From Rhizobium laguerreae (GTDB taxonomy: Bacteria; Pseudomonadota; Alphaproteobacteria; Rhizobiales; Rhizobiaceae): a DNA stretch of 64,000 nucleotides. Within the stretch, counting starts at the first letter, position 1; each line of letters begins with the position of its first letter. The position numbers were made by a program, and so were the translations under genes. The stretch lies in assembly GCF_002008165.1 (NCBI RefSeq), contig NZ_MRDM01000010.1:740541-804540 (forward strand), given 5' to 3'. The notes under the pieces were generated by a model. The model did not search any database. It was not told the DNA's origin and worked only from the letters and a program-made list of their open reading frames with translations. Positions 29,382 through 38,763 of this stretch are shown here, piece after piece.

Positions 29382-29412
29382 GGCTCTTTTAATCTAATCG
29401 ATTTAAAAAGCC
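29382..29412. promoter_or_regulatory. Palindrome upstream of zwf, possible operator
   Basis: GGCTCTTTTAATC (29382-29394) and GATTTAAAAAGCC (29400-29412) match as inverted arms at 11 of 13 positions around a five-base spacer, 31 bases before the zwf start. Its AT-rich form is like an operator for an RpiR/HexR-type sugar-phosphate regulator, which controls such operons in other bacteria. No such regulator gene is in the window. A terminator for ordL is excluded by orientation. Confidence 0.5.
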
Positions 29413-29485
29413 AGTGTGCAGTGCAATGAATCTCTCAGGCACCGGTTTTAGAGCGAATTTCCGGAAGATGAAATCCGCAATCGGA

Positions 29486-30784
29486 CTAAAACTTGTCGCG
29501 AAGCGCAAACCACGACAAGGCGAGGAAAAGCAACGGCGCCCGCATGCGCGCACCACCGGGAAAGGCTGGAATATCAAGCGATGTGAAGAGGTCGAGATCG
29601 CGAGATTTTCCAAGCACCGTTTCCGCGTAGAGTTTGCCACAGTAGTTTGACAGCATGACGCCATGACCGGAATAACCGCCGATCGAGATGACACCGGGCA
29701 TGACCTCGCGCACGAAGAGCTGGCGTGGCATGGTGATACCGACGTTGCCGCCCCAGGCATGGGTGATCTCGATGTCCTTGAGGTCCGGGTAGATCTCGGC
29801 AATCTGCCGGCGGATGTGCAGCGAAATGTCCCGCGGATTGTCCGAGGTATAGGCCTCGCGTCCGCCGAACAGCAGACGGCCGTCGCCGAATTTGCGGAAG
29901 TAGCGCACGACGAAGCGCGAATCGGCCACGGCCTCGCCCCCGGGCAGCACCTCGGGATGCCCGTCGAGCGGTGCCGTGGCACCGATGAAGGAGCGGATCG
30001 GCATGACGTGGCTTGCCGTCACCGGCTCGAGGTCGCCGATATGGCCGTTGCAGGCGATCAGCGCGCGCTCAGCGGTGATCGTTCCCCTTTCGGTTTCGAT
30101 CGTCACCTTGCCGCCGCTTTGGCGGATCGCCGTCGCCTTGGTCATCTCGAAAATTGCAGCACCGGCATTGGCAGCGACCCGCGCCAGCCCGACCAGCAGC
30201 TTCAGCGGATGGATATGGCCGGTGCCGACATCGCGCACGCCGCAATGGAAACGCTTCGAGCCGAGCCTCTCTTGCGTTTCCTCCTCGTCCATGAAGCTGA
30301 GATACGGATAACCGTAGCGTAAGGCGGCGATTTCGGCATTTTCGTAATAGTCGCGTTTGTAGCTCGCCTTGTGTGCGACATTGAGCTGGCCGGGCACATA
30401 GTCGATCTCGATCTGATGCTCGCGAGCGAAATCGATGAGATGGCGCTTGGCCGCTTCGGCAAGATCGAACAGCGCCTTCGAGCGTTCGTAGCCGATCTTC
30501 TCCTCGAGTTCTTCCGGCCACCATCGCTGGCCGGTGCCCAGTTGGCCGCCATTGCGCCCGGACGCCCCGTCGCCGAAGCGGCAGGCCTCGATCAGCACCA
30601 CTGAAACGCCTGCTTTGGCAAGATTATAGGCGGCCTGCAGGCCGGTATAACCGCCGCCGACAATCGCGACGTCACATGTTCTCGATCCGTCGAGAGCGGG
30701 GTAGGTGGGCCGCTCCCCGACGGTTGCCTGATACCAGGACAGCCCGGGCGCGATCGGGCTCTGCCATGTCTCCTGCGATGCCAT
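29486..30784 (-). CDS. FAD-dependent amine oxidoreductase, gamma-glutamylputrescine oxidase (PuuB/OrdL) type
   Basis: A 432-residue DAO-family flavoprotein. The FAD dinucleotide motif is at residues 29-57 (DVAIVGGGYTGLQAAYNLAKAGVSVVLIEA), followed by GASGRNGGQLGTGQRW, which is typical of the OrdL/PuuB subgroup, and a carboxy-terminal GGYSGHGVMLSNYCGKL. In E. coli PuuB oxidises gamma-glutamylputrescine. The neighbour, a PuuA-like synthetase nine bases upstream in the same direction, makes that substrate, which supports the assignment. Confidence 0.8.
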   Translation of the reverse strand: MASQETWQSPIAPGLSWYQATVGERPTYPALDGSRTCDVAIVGGGYTGLQAAYNLAKAGVSVVLIEACRFGDGASGRNGGQLGTGQRWWPEELEEKIGYERSKALFDLAEAAKRHLIDFAREHQIEIDYVPGQLNVAHKASYKRDYYENAEIAALRYGYPYLSFMDEEETQERLGSKRFHCGVRDVGTGHIHPLKLLVGLARVAANAGAAIFEMTKATAIRQSGGKVTIETERGTITAERALIACNGHIGDLEPVTASHVMPIRSFIGATAPLDGHPEVLPGGEAVADSRFVVRYFRKFGDGRLLFGGREAYTSDNPRDISLHIRRQIAEIYPDLKDIEITHAWGGNVGITMPRQLFVREVMPGVISIGGYSGHGVMLSNYCGKLYAETVLGKSRDLDLFTSLDIPAFPGGARMRAPLLFLALSWFALRDKF

Positions 30785-30793
30785 GATGGTCCC

Positions 30794-32230
30794 TCACACG
30801 TTGAGCAGAAGGAATTCCCGCTCCCAAGGGCTGATCACCTGCATGAAGGTTTCGAACTCGCCGCGCTTGACGCCGGCATAAAGGCCGATGAACTGCTTGC
30901 CGAACATCTCCTCGAAGGCGGGTTCGTCCTCGAGCAGCGCCACGGCCTCCAGCAGGCCGCGCGGCAGGTCGATCGAGCCCTCATTGGCCGAATCCTCCGT
31001 CGGCGCCGTCGGCTCGATCTCGTTCATGATTCCGAGCAGGCCGGAGGCGAGCGAGGCGGCGAGTGCGAGATAGGGGTTGGCGTCCGAGCTCGGCAGCCGG
31101 TTTTCCACGCGCCGCGCCTGCGGATCGGAAACCGGCACGCGGAACGCCGTCGTCCGGTTGTCGTAACCCCAGGCATTGTTGACCGGGCAGGACATATCGG
31201 GCTGCAGGCGCCGGTAGGAATTGACGTAGGGTGCAAGCATCGCCATCGCGCTCGGCACGAATTTCTGCATGCCGCCGATGAAATGGAAAAATTCCTTCGA
31301 AGCCGATCCGTCGGGATTGGAGAAGATGTTCTTGCCCGTCTCGATATCGACCACCGACTGATGGATATGCATCGCCGAACCCGGCTGGCCCTGCATCGGC
31401 TTGGCCATGAAGGTCGCGTAGATGTCGTGTTTCAGCGCCGCCTCGCGGATCGTTCGCTTGAACAGGAACACCTGGTCGGCAAGTTCGATCGGATTGCCGT
31501 GGCGCAGGTTGATCTCCATCTGCGCCGGTCCCTCTTCATGGATCAGCGTATCGATCTCCAGCCCCTGCTTCTCCGAGAAATGATAGACGTCGTCGATCAG
31601 CTCGTCGAACTCGTTGATGCCGGCGATCGAATAGCCCTGGCCGCCGAGGATCGAGCGGCCGGACCGGCCTTTCGGCGGGTGCAGCGGATAGTCGGGATCG
31701 TCGTTCTTGGCGACGAGGTAGAATTCGATCTCGGGCGCCACGATCGGCTTCCAGCCGCGCTCATGATAGAGGCTCATGATCCGCTTCAGCACGTTGCGCG
31801 GCGTATAGGGGACTTCCCCACCGTCCGAATCGACGATGTCGCAGATCACCTGCGCCGTCGGGTCGGTCTCCCAAGGCACGACGGAAAGCGTCGAAAGGTC
31901 GGGCATCAGCTTCAGGTCGCTGTCGCGCGGCTCATAGCGGAAGCTCTCCGTCTCGTCGGGATATTCGCCCGAAATCGTGTGCCGGTAGATTGCCGAAGGC
32001 AGCGCCAGCGAGGTGTTGGAGGTGAATTTCGAACTCGGCATCATCTTGCCGCGCGCAACGCCGGCAAGGTCCGGCGTGATGCATTCGATGTCTTCGATGC
32101 CCCTGTCCCTCAGCCACCGCGCTGCTTCCTTCCAGTTCGCAACGCCACGCAGGGATCCGGGTTCCGGGGGAGTTTTCTTCGAGGCGGGTACGTTTCTGGC
32201 AGGCTTCAGCGTCGTCTTTTTTGGGGACAT
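30794..32230 (-). CDS. Glutamine-synthetase-like gamma-glutamylputrescine synthetase (PuuA type)
   Basis: A 478-residue member of the glutamine synthetase superfamily. Seen: ECITPDLAGVARGKMMPSSKF, PAQMEINLRHGN (metal-site Glu residues), KPMQGQPGSAMHIHQS (ammonia/ATP site region) and NSYRRLQPDMSCPVNNAWGYDNRT. Divergence from GlnA and pairing with a PuuB-type oxidase point to ligation of glutamate to putrescine or another amine. It begins with a Lys/Pro-rich extension of about 30 residues (MSPKKTTLKPARN). ATG 32230 is the first start after the divergent promoter region; the open frame upstream is fortuitous. Confidence 0.83.
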   Translation of the reverse strand: MSPKKTTLKPARNVPASKKTPPEPGSLRGVANWKEAARWLRDRGIEDIECITPDLAGVARGKMMPSSKFTSNTSLALPSAIYRHTISGEYPDETESFRYEPRDSDLKLMPDLSTLSVVPWETDPTAQVICDIVDSDGGEVPYTPRNVLKRIMSLYHERGWKPIVAPEIEFYLVAKNDDPDYPLHPPKGRSGRSILGGQGYSIAGINEFDELIDDVYHFSEKQGLEIDTLIHEEGPAQMEINLRHGNPIELADQVFLFKRTIREAALKHDIYATFMAKPMQGQPGSAMHIHQSVVDIETGKNIFSNPDGSASKEFFHFIGGMQKFVPSAMAMLAPYVNSYRRLQPDMSCPVNNAWGYDNRTTAFRVPVSDPQARRVENRLPSSDANPYLALAASLASGLLGIMNEIEPTAPTEDSANEGSIDLPRGLLEAVALLEDEPAFEEMFGKQFIGLYAGVKRGEFETFMQVISPWEREFLLLNV

Positions 32231-32318
32231 GACACACCGGTTTGCGTTGATCGTGGCGCCATCATAACCAGACTTTGCCAATTGGCGAGGGGTTGAGAAC
32301 GTTGACTTTCGCCCTTTG

Positions 32319-33539
32319 ATGGAAAAGAAGACGCGGGGTTTGATCGGGGAAACGGGTTTGCAGCGCAAAAGCGACGTTATCGTCATCGGCGCCGGAGCGG
32401 CGGGCATGATGGCCGCCATCCGTGCCGGAAAACGCGGCCGCTCGGTCGTCATCCTCGACCATGCCAGGGCGCCTGGCGAGAAGATCCGCATATCAGGCGG
32501 CGGCCGCTGCAATTTCACCAATATCCATGCCGGCCCGAAGAATTTCCTCTCCGCCAACCCGCACTTCGGCAAGTCGGCGCTTGCCCGTTTCACGCCCGCC
32601 GATTTCATCGCCATGGTCGACCGCCACGGCATCGCCTGGCACGAAAAGACGCTGGGCCAGCTCTTCTGCGACGATAGCGCCAAAGACATCATCCGCATGC
32701 TGCTAGCGGAGATGCGCATGGCCGGTGCGGCGCTGCATCTTGGCACCGAAATATCAGCCGTCGAAAAGACCGAATCCGGCTTCCGGGTATCGACGAGCGA
32801 AGGTCACTGTGAAGCATCGTCGCTGATCGTCGCCACCGGCGGCAAGTCGATCCCGAAGATGGGCGCCACCGGCTTTGCCTATCGCCTCGCCGAGCAGTTC
32901 GGCTTGGCCGTGCTCGAAACCCGACCCGGCCTCGTGCCGCTGACGCTCGATCCCGGCCTGCTGGAAAGCATCGCGCCGCTCGCCGGCATCGCAGTCCCGG
33001 CCGAAATCCGCCACGGGAGGACCGCCTTCCGCGAAGCGCTGCTTTTCACCCATCGCGGGCTGAGCGGCCCCGCTGTCCTGCAGATCTCTTCCTTTTGGCG
33101 CGAAGGCGGCGAGGTCGTGGTCTCGATCGAACCGGATATCGACATTGCCGCCCATCTGAAGACCGCAAAACAGATCAATGGCCGTCAGTCGCCGCAGACG
33201 GCACTCGGCGAGATCCTGCCGAAGCGGCTGGCACAATTTCTCGTCGAGCGCGAAAAGATCTCCGGCAACATGGCCGACCTGCCGGACAAGGTGCTGCTGC
33301 GTCTTGCCGCCGGCGTCCAGAACTGGGCGGTGAAACCGTCAGGCTCGGAAGGTTACCGCACCGCCGAAGTGACGCTCGGCGGCATCGACACGGCGGCGCT
33401 CGATTCCCGCAGCATGGAAGCCAAAGCCGTGCCCGGCCTTTATTTCATCGGCGAATGCGTCGACGTCACCGGCTGGCTCGGCGGCTATAATTTTCAGTGG
33501 GCCTGGGCTTCCGGTTTTGCCGCGGGCGAATGCGTTTAA
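32319..33539 (+). CDS. FAD-dependent oxidoreductase of the HI0933/YhiN family
   Basis: A 406-residue flavoprotein. The FAD motif is near residues 20-48 (VIVIGAGAAGMMAAIRAGKRGRSVVILD), followed by GEKIRISGGGRCNFTN, the signature of the HI0933/YhiN family, and near the end YFIGECVDVTGWLGGYNFQWAWASG. No substrate is established for the family. The ATG at 32319 is used; a start near 32360 at the TTG before QRKSDVIVIG would remove a poorly conserved leader. It is divergent from the puuA-like gene across 88 bases. Confidence 0.85.
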   Translation: MEKKTRGLIGETGLQRKSDVIVIGAGAAGMMAAIRAGKRGRSVVILDHARAPGEKIRISGGGRCNFTNIHAGPKNFLSANPHFGKSALARFTPADFIAMVDRHGIAWHEKTLGQLFCDDSAKDIIRMLLAEMRMAGAALHLGTEISAVEKTESGFRVSTSEGHCEASSLIVATGGKSIPKMGATGFAYRLAEQFGLAVLETRPGLVPLTLDPGLLESIAPLAGIAVPAEIRHGRTAFREALLFTHRGLSGPAVLQISSFWREGGEVVVSIEPDIDIAAHLKTAKQINGRQSPQTALGEILPKRLAQFLVEREKISGNMADLPDKVLLRLAAGVQNWAVKPSGSEGYRTAEVTLGGIDTAALDSRSMEAKAVPGLYFIGECVDVTGWLGGYNFQWAWASGFAAGECV

Positions 33540-33553
33540 AGCTCCTTGTTTTG

Positions 33554-33598
33554 ATGCATGTCGTGGGCCCCAAAACCGCTGCACATTTTTTGACATGC
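33554..33598. repeat. Dispersed palindromic repeat, divergent copy D
   Basis: Outer arms GCATGTC and GACATGC enclose CCAAAACCGCTGCACATTTT, whose centre closely matches the inverted form of the copy at 39930 (CCCAAAACTGCTGCACAG on the opposite strand). It begins 15 bases after the stop of the flavoprotein gene and may terminate transcription. I place it in the same rhizobial palindrome family, in reverse orientation. Confidence 0.6.
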
Positions 33599-33754
33599 CT
33601 TGGAAATATCTGGAGATACCGATTCAAGACTTCTTAATAGAGGTGCGCCATCCTGTCTCAATTGGCGGTTTGTAAGGTCGTCCCTAAATTAAGCTTTACC
33701 GGCAAGCCGATTTGTTGGATTGTTGTTGTGTTAGAGAGAAGTGAGGTTTCGCCC

Positions 33755-33898
33755 ATGAACAGAAACGCACGACGGGCCCGCGCCATCGCAATTGCCGAGG
33801 CAAAGCCGAACGCTCGAATGGTCGCCCTGCGCTATCTGATGCTTGCAGCCGGCGCCACCGCCGCCTGCCTCGCGCTGCTGCTCTCGCACTTCATTTGA
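33755..33898 (+). CDS. Small single-span membrane protein
   Basis: A 47-residue peptide: a basic amino terminus (MNRNARRARAIAIAEAKPNAR) and one membrane segment (MLAAGATAACLALLLSHF) reaching the carboxy terminus. The ATG follows GAGAGAAGTGAGG, a good ribosome site, which is the main reason to accept so short a gene; codon use is like its neighbours. No family recognised. The positive-inside rule puts the amino terminus in the cytosol. Confidence 0.5.
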   Translation: MNRNARRARAIAIAEAKPNARMVALRYLMLAAGATAACLALLLSHFI

Positions 33899-34209
33899 TC
33901 CTTTCAGCAGACCTGGAATCAATGTTCCGACATGCTAGTTGTCGCACTGCGGCATCGCGGTCCATAATTTGTAACTATTTCACTGCCTTGGCTTAACCCG
34001 CCATAACCGCTTATCCGAAAATTAATATCTAATTGACACAATTGCTCGCGAATATTTGGGCATCTCCAAGTTGTTTGGACATGAACTGGCAATGACTGCC
34101 GCCTGGCCTCCGGGTTCCCCAATGTAAAATAAGAACAGCTCGATGTGCACCCGGCTGGCGCCATGTGGCCGCCTGCGGGAGGAGTGGTGTATGAAAGGCC
34201 CGGAACGCC
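33899..34209 (+). promoter_or_regulatory. AT-rich gap before the first chemoreceptor gene
   Basis: This 311-base region is distinctly AT-richer than its surroundings (33960-34070) and must hold the promoter of the receptor gene at 34210. It contains a perfect TTGACA hexamer (34033-34038), but I see no good -10 hexamer at the right distance. No convincing small gene, hairpin or repeat was found. Confidence 0.4.
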
Positions 34210-36741
34210 ATGTTGATTGACAAGATTCTTTCCCGCTTCAGGATCAAGACCAAGGTTTTGATCTTCGTTCTGCCTTTCGTCGTCACCATTTCGGCGGTGG
34301 GCCTGACGGGCCTCTACGCTTCGGGACTTCTGCAGGGCCGGATGGAAATATCCAACAGCGTGCTGCAGTCGCTGAGCGGCTTCAAGGATCTCTATGGTTC
34401 GATGGACGATTTCCTGCGCGTCACCAGCCCTGAGGCGCGCGACAAACTGATCGCGGATCTGAAGACCCAGCAAGGCGTGCTCGACCAGACGCTGAGCCAG
34501 GTCGGTGACGAGGCCGCCGGTCGCGACAGCCTTGCGGAAGCATCGCGCCGCACCAAGGAAATATCGGGCGTCGTCGACAAGCTGTGGGCCTTGCACGAGC
34601 AGGAACAGGCGTTGCATGAGCAGATCGACGCTGCCCAGAAGAGCGTAATCAGCACCCGTTTCACCGTGTCCTACCAGGCCGAGCAGTTGCAGAGCACCGT
34701 CCAGAGCGACGAGAGCGCCGCAACCAGCACCCTTCGCACCGCCGACCGCCTGCTGAAGGGCGGGGATTTCCTCGGCACCGTCGCCAGCGGCTTCAGCAAG
34801 CCGCAGACAGCGCAGGACAAGATCGCCTTCATCAACGAACAGATGCCGGAAATCGTCAAATCCCAGCGTCTGATCGCCATCTCGGTTCCGAGCAATCAGA
34901 AGAATGTCATCGACGCGCTGGCTGCGACCATCGACGGCATCAAGGCGATCGTCCAGACGCCCAACCCGACCGACGAGACCGCCACCGAACTCGGCCGTCT
35001 CATTTCGCGCTTCCGCCAGACCTCGACCTATACGCAGCTGACTGCAACGCAGAAGATGCGTGACGCGACCCAGGAATTCGCCGCGCTCGACGGCCGGATT
35101 GCCCAGGCCAACTCGGTCCTGCAGGATACGAGGCGTCTCGAAAATTCGGTCTATTCGCTTCAGATCGTTCTTTCCGACTTTCTCGCCGATTCCAGCAAGG
35201 AAAATCTCGTGCGGCTGCAGCAGCAGGCCGGCACGCTCGGTAAGGACATGCAGGTGCTGGTCACCAGCGCCAAGGGCATGGGCTTTGCCGAAGGCATATC
35301 CGGCGCGATCCAGCCGGCGCTCGACGTCATTTCCGGCGGCGGTTCGAAGATCGTCGACACGATCGGCCAGCGTGTCGCCGCCTATGCCGCGGCCCGCCAG
35401 GAGCTTGACCAGATCTGGAAAAAGCTGACCGATTTCGCCGAACTGCAGAAGCAGACGGCCGGCACCGAGCGCACCCAGGCAAACAGCATCTCCGTCATGA
35501 CCACCGGTCTCGGCATCCTGCTGTCCATCCTCGGCGGCATTGCCCTTGTGCTGACGCTGCAGCGCCCGATCAGCCATATTACCGGCGCCATGCGCCGCAT
35601 CGCCGAAGGGGCACTGGATACCAGCATCTCCGGCGAGCAGCGCCACGATGAAATCGGCGACATGGCCCGCGCGCTCGGCATCTTCAAGGAAAATGCCATC
35701 TCGAAGATCCGCATCGAGGAGCAGAGCGACGAGGAACGCGCCGCCGCCGAACACGAGCGCCAGCGCAACGACGCCGAAAAGCGCGAGATGGATCGTCAGA
35801 TCGAATTCGCGGTCAATGCGCTTGCCGCCGGCCTCGAACGCATGTCGCAGGGCGATATCTCGACGACGATCGAAACGCCCTTCATCGGCCGTCTCGAACA
35901 GCTGCGCCAGGATTTCAACGGTTCGATGATGCGGCTTCAGGCGACGATGAGCCAGATCCGCGACAACGTCGAACTGATCCAGGGCAACGGCAACCAGATG
36001 GCCCAGTCGGCCGAGGACCTCTCCAAGCGTACCGAACAGCAGGCTGCCTCGCTCGAAGAGACGGCTGCTGCCGTCGACCAGATTACCGTCACGGTCCGCT
36101 CGTCGGCCGAACGCGCCAAGGATGCCGACCAGATCGTCCGCCAGGCCAAGCGCAGCGCCGACGATTCCGCCGTCGTCGTCAGCAATGCGATCGACGCGAT
36201 GAGCCGCATCGAAGGTGCCTCGCGCCAGATCGAGCAGATCATCGGCGTCATCGACGAGATCGCCTTCCAGACCAACCTTCTGGCGCTCAACGCCGGCATC
36301 GAGGCGGCGCGCGCCGGTGAAGCCGGCAAGGGCTTTGCGGTGGTCGCGATGGAAGTCCGCGAACTGGCTCAGCGCTCCGCAGCCGCGGCGCAGGAGATCA
36401 AGGGGCTGATCAACAAGTCGACCAACGAGGTCAATTCAGGCTCGCAATTCGTGCAGGAGACCGGCACGGTGCTCGCCAAGATCAGCGCCCAGATCGTCAC
36501 GATCAGCCAGCATGTCGAGATGATCGCCCGCGCCAGCCACGACCAGTCCAACGCGCTGCAAAGCGTCAACGCGACAGTCAACCAGATGGACCAGATGACG
36601 CAGCAGAACGCCGCCATGGTGGAGGAGACGACTGCCGCCAGCCGCGAACTGGCCGACGAGGCCGATTCGCTGCGCAGGCTCATCCAGCAGTTCAAGATCG
36701 ACGGCGAAGCCACCGGTGCGCCGGTCTACCGCGCCGCCTGA
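34210..36741 (+). CDS. Methyl-accepting chemotaxis protein with large helical sensor
   Basis: An 843-residue receptor. Membrane segments at about 17-38 and 428-450 enclose a periplasmic domain of nearly 400 residues that is almost all helical and Gln/Ser/Asp-rich, with no Cache or PAS motif I can recognise. A HAMP domain follows (about 450-505), then a second HAMP-like segment (AAGLERMSQGDISTTIETPFIGRLEQLRQDF), then the signalling domain whose tip reads IDEIAFQTNLLALNAGIEAARAGEAGKGFAVVA. No carboxy-terminal CheR-binding pentapeptide. Ligand unknown. A terminator follows; the next receptor has its own promoter gap. Confidence 0.92.
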   Translation: MLIDKILSRFRIKTKVLIFVLPFVVTISAVGLTGLYASGLLQGRMEISNSVLQSLSGFKDLYGSMDDFLRVTSPEARDKLIADLKTQQGVLDQTLSQVGDEAAGRDSLAEASRRTKEISGVVDKLWALHEQEQALHEQIDAAQKSVISTRFTVSYQAEQLQSTVQSDESAATSTLRTADRLLKGGDFLGTVASGFSKPQTAQDKIAFINEQMPEIVKSQRLIAISVPSNQKNVIDALAATIDGIKAIVQTPNPTDETATELGRLISRFRQTSTYTQLTATQKMRDATQEFAALDGRIAQANSVLQDTRRLENSVYSLQIVLSDFLADSSKENLVRLQQQAGTLGKDMQVLVTSAKGMGFAEGISGAIQPALDVISGGGSKIVDTIGQRVAAYAAARQELDQIWKKLTDFAELQKQTAGTERTQANSISVMTTGLGILLSILGGIALVLTLQRPISHITGAMRRIAEGALDTSISGEQRHDEIGDMARALGIFKENAISKIRIEEQSDEERAAAEHERQRNDAEKREMDRQIEFAVNALAAGLERMSQGDISTTIETPFIGRLEQLRQDFNGSMMRLQATMSQIRDNVELIQGNGNQMAQSAEDLSKRTEQQAASLEETAAAVDQITVTVRSSAERAKDADQIVRQAKRSADDSAVVVSNAIDAMSRIEGASRQIEQIIGVIDEIAFQTNLLALNAGIEAARAGEAGKGFAVVAMEVRELAQRSAAAAQEIKGLINKSTNEVNSGSQFVQETGTVLAKISAQIVTISQHVEMIARASHDQSNALQSVNATVNQMDQMTQQNAAMVEETTAASRELADEADSLRRLIQQFKIDGEATGAPVYRAA

Positions 36742-36765
36742 TCAGGGCTCGATTGCAAATTTTCG

Positions 36766-36792
36766 AACGGCCTCGGTTTTCCGGGGCCGTTT
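36766..36792 (+). terminator. Terminator after the first chemoreceptor gene
   Basis: AACGGCCTCGG and CCGGGGCCGTT (one G-T wobble) form an 11-base-pair stem with a TTTT loop, 24 bases after the stop; TTTG follows. Likely rho-independent, though the T-tract is short. Confidence 0.7.
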
Positions 36793-36915
36793 GTGTATTG
36801 CATAGAGAGCGACCGGAAACGGGGCGACGAATATCGCGGGCGGTCCAGATTTACAGAACATTTTCCTTAACGCTTTTCGTCTAATTTAGCCCTTATTGTT
36901 CTGTCGGGGGTTTTG

Positions 36916-38763
36916 ATGCTGCGCCTTTTCTCTACGTCGATCGTCCGCCAGATCGTTGCGATCACGCTGTTTCTGCTGGCCATCAGCACGGCCGCCATCG
37001 TCGGTGTGACCTATTACAATCTGAGCCATCATGTCATGGACGGCGCCGTCTCCGACGCCAGGGATGCCACCCGCGCCATGGCCGTCCTCTACGGCGCGGC
37101 CGATCAGGCTGCAAAGATCGAGCTGAAGGACAATCAGCTCTCCGCTGTCACGGAAGACGCCATTCCCGCCCTTGCCGACTATTCGCTCGTAGACCGCACG
37201 GCGCAATCGATCGCCGGCGTTGCGACCATCTTTCAAAAGCAGGGCAGCGACTACGTCCGCATCTCCACCAACGTCAAAAAGGAAAACGGCGACCGTGCCG
37301 TCGGCACCAAGCTGGTCGCCGAGCACCCCGCCCAGCCGGTTCTCGCCAGGGGCGAGGCTTATTACGGTCCGGCGGAGCTTTTCGGCCGCAAGTTCATGAC
37401 CGGTTATTTCCCGATCAAGAACGCCGCGAACGCCAATGTCGGCATTCTCTTCATCGGCATTCCGATGGAGGTCTATTACCAGCGCATGTATGAGCTGCAG
37501 ATGCTGGTTCTCGGTGTCGGCGCCATCGTCATGCTCATCGTCGGCGTTCTCGCCTTTTATGCGATCCGCCTGTCGGTGAAGCCTTTGCAGGCGCTGACCG
37601 CGAGCGTTCACTCGATTTCCGCGGGCAATCTCGAAGGGGCGATCCCTTGTGTCGAAAAGAGGAACGAGTTCGGCGACATCGGCCGGGCCTTGGCGCTTTT
37701 CCGCGACAGTGCCCGCGCGAGGCGCGACCTGGAAACCCAGGCTGGCGAACAGCGCGAATTGAGCGATGCCGAACGCGCCAGGAACGATGCCGACAAGCGC
37801 TCGCTCGACGGCCAGATCGACTTTGCCGTCAACCAGCTTGCCGCCGGCCTCGGGCGCCTGTCGCAGGGCGATGTCTCGCAGACGATCGGTACGCCCTTCG
37901 TCGGCCGGCTGGAGCAGCTGCGCGTCGATTTCAACGCCTCCCTCTTGCGGCTCCAGGATACGCTGTCCGGTATCCGTAACAGCGCCTCGACAATCCAGCG
38001 CAACAGCGGCGCCGTCTCCGCTTCTGCCGGCGAGCTTTCCAAACGCACCGAGGCGCAGGCGGCCAACCTCGAGGAGACTGCGGCCGCGGTGGAAGAGATC
38101 ACTGTGACGGTTCGTTCTTCCGCCGAACGTGCCCGCGAAGCCAACAATGTCGTGGCTGCGACCAAGAAGACGGCCGACAATTCCGGCGCCGTCGTCGGCG
38201 ATGCCGTCGCCGCCATGGATCGCATCGAAGAGGCCTCGCAGCGTATCGAGCAGATCATCGAGGTGATCGACGACATCGCCTTCCAGACCAATCTTCTGGC
38301 GCTGAATGCCGGCATCGAGGCGGCGCGGGCCGGCGAGGCGGGCAAAGGTTTTGCCGTCGTCGCCCAGGAGGTCCGCGAACTCGCCCAGCGTTCGGCTGAT
38401 GCGGCGCGCGAGATCAAGTCGCTGATCGAGACATCGAGCCGCGAAGTGACGGCAGGGTCCGAACTGGTCCAGAAGACCGGCAGCGTCCTTGCCTCGATCA
38501 GCCAGGAGATCATCGCGATCAGCGGCCATGTCGAGACCATCGCCACCGCCAGCCGCGATCAGTCGGCCGCGCTACAGGAAGTCAACGGTTCGGTCAACGC
38601 CATGGACCAGATGACTCAGAAGAACGCGGCGATGGTTGCCGAGACGACGCAGGCAAGCCGTCTGCTTGCCGGCGAAGCCGATACGCTGATGGCGCTGATC
38701 GAGCGGTTCCGCATCGTTGCAGAATCGGCACCGGCTCATCTCGGAGCAAGAAGAGTCGCCTGA
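36916..38763 (+). CDS. Methyl-accepting chemotaxis protein with single Cache sensor
   Basis: A 615-residue receptor. Membrane segments lie near residues 10-32 and 195-217. Between them a single Cache-type domain is suggested by DYSLVDRTAQSIAGVATIFQKQGSDYVRIST, TKLVAEHPAQPVLARGEAYYGPAELFGRKFMTGYFPI and NVGILFIGIPME. HAMP, a second HAMP-like segment (LGRLSQGDVSQTIGTPFVGRLEQL) and the signalling domain follow (tip IDDIAFQTNLLALNAGIEAARAGEAGKGFAVVAQE). Cache receptors of this form bind small organic acids or amines. The ATG at 36916 follows a TTG that could be read as part of the same start; ribosome site GGGGG. Confidence 0.92.
   Translation: MLRLFSTSIVRQIVAITLFLLAISTAAIVGVTYYNLSHHVMDGAVSDARDATRAMAVLYGAADQAAKIELKDNQLSAVTEDAIPALADYSLVDRTAQSIAGVATIFQKQGSDYVRISTNVKKENGDRAVGTKLVAEHPAQPVLARGEAYYGPAELFGRKFMTGYFPIKNAANANVGILFIGIPMEVYYQRMYELQMLVLGVGAIVMLIVGVLAFYAIRLSVKPLQALTASVHSISAGNLEGAIPCVEKRNEFGDIGRALALFRDSARARRDLETQAGEQRELSDAERARNDADKRSLDGQIDFAVNQLAAGLGRLSQGDVSQTIGTPFVGRLEQLRVDFNASLLRLQDTLSGIRNSASTIQRNSGAVSASAGELSKRTEAQAANLEETAAAVEEITVTVRSSAERAREANNVVAATKKTADNSGAVVGDAVAAMDRIEEASQRIEQIIEVIDDIAFQTNLLALNAGIEAARAGEAGKGFAVVAQEVRELAQRSADAAREIKSLIETSSREVTAGSELVQKTGSVLASISQEIIAISGHVETIATASRDQSAALQEVNGSVNAMDQMTQKNAAMVAETTQASRLLAGEADTLMALIERFRIVAESAPAHLGARRVA

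Noticed and set aside
29440..29495. Another copy of the TAGA palindromic repeat near TTTTAGAGCGAATTTCCG
   Set aside because: Only the TAGAGC start is shared; core and right arm do not match, so it is not counted.
36769..36915. Small RNA between the two receptor genes
   Set aside because: The only structure is the terminator of the first receptor gene; nothing further supports an independent transcript.
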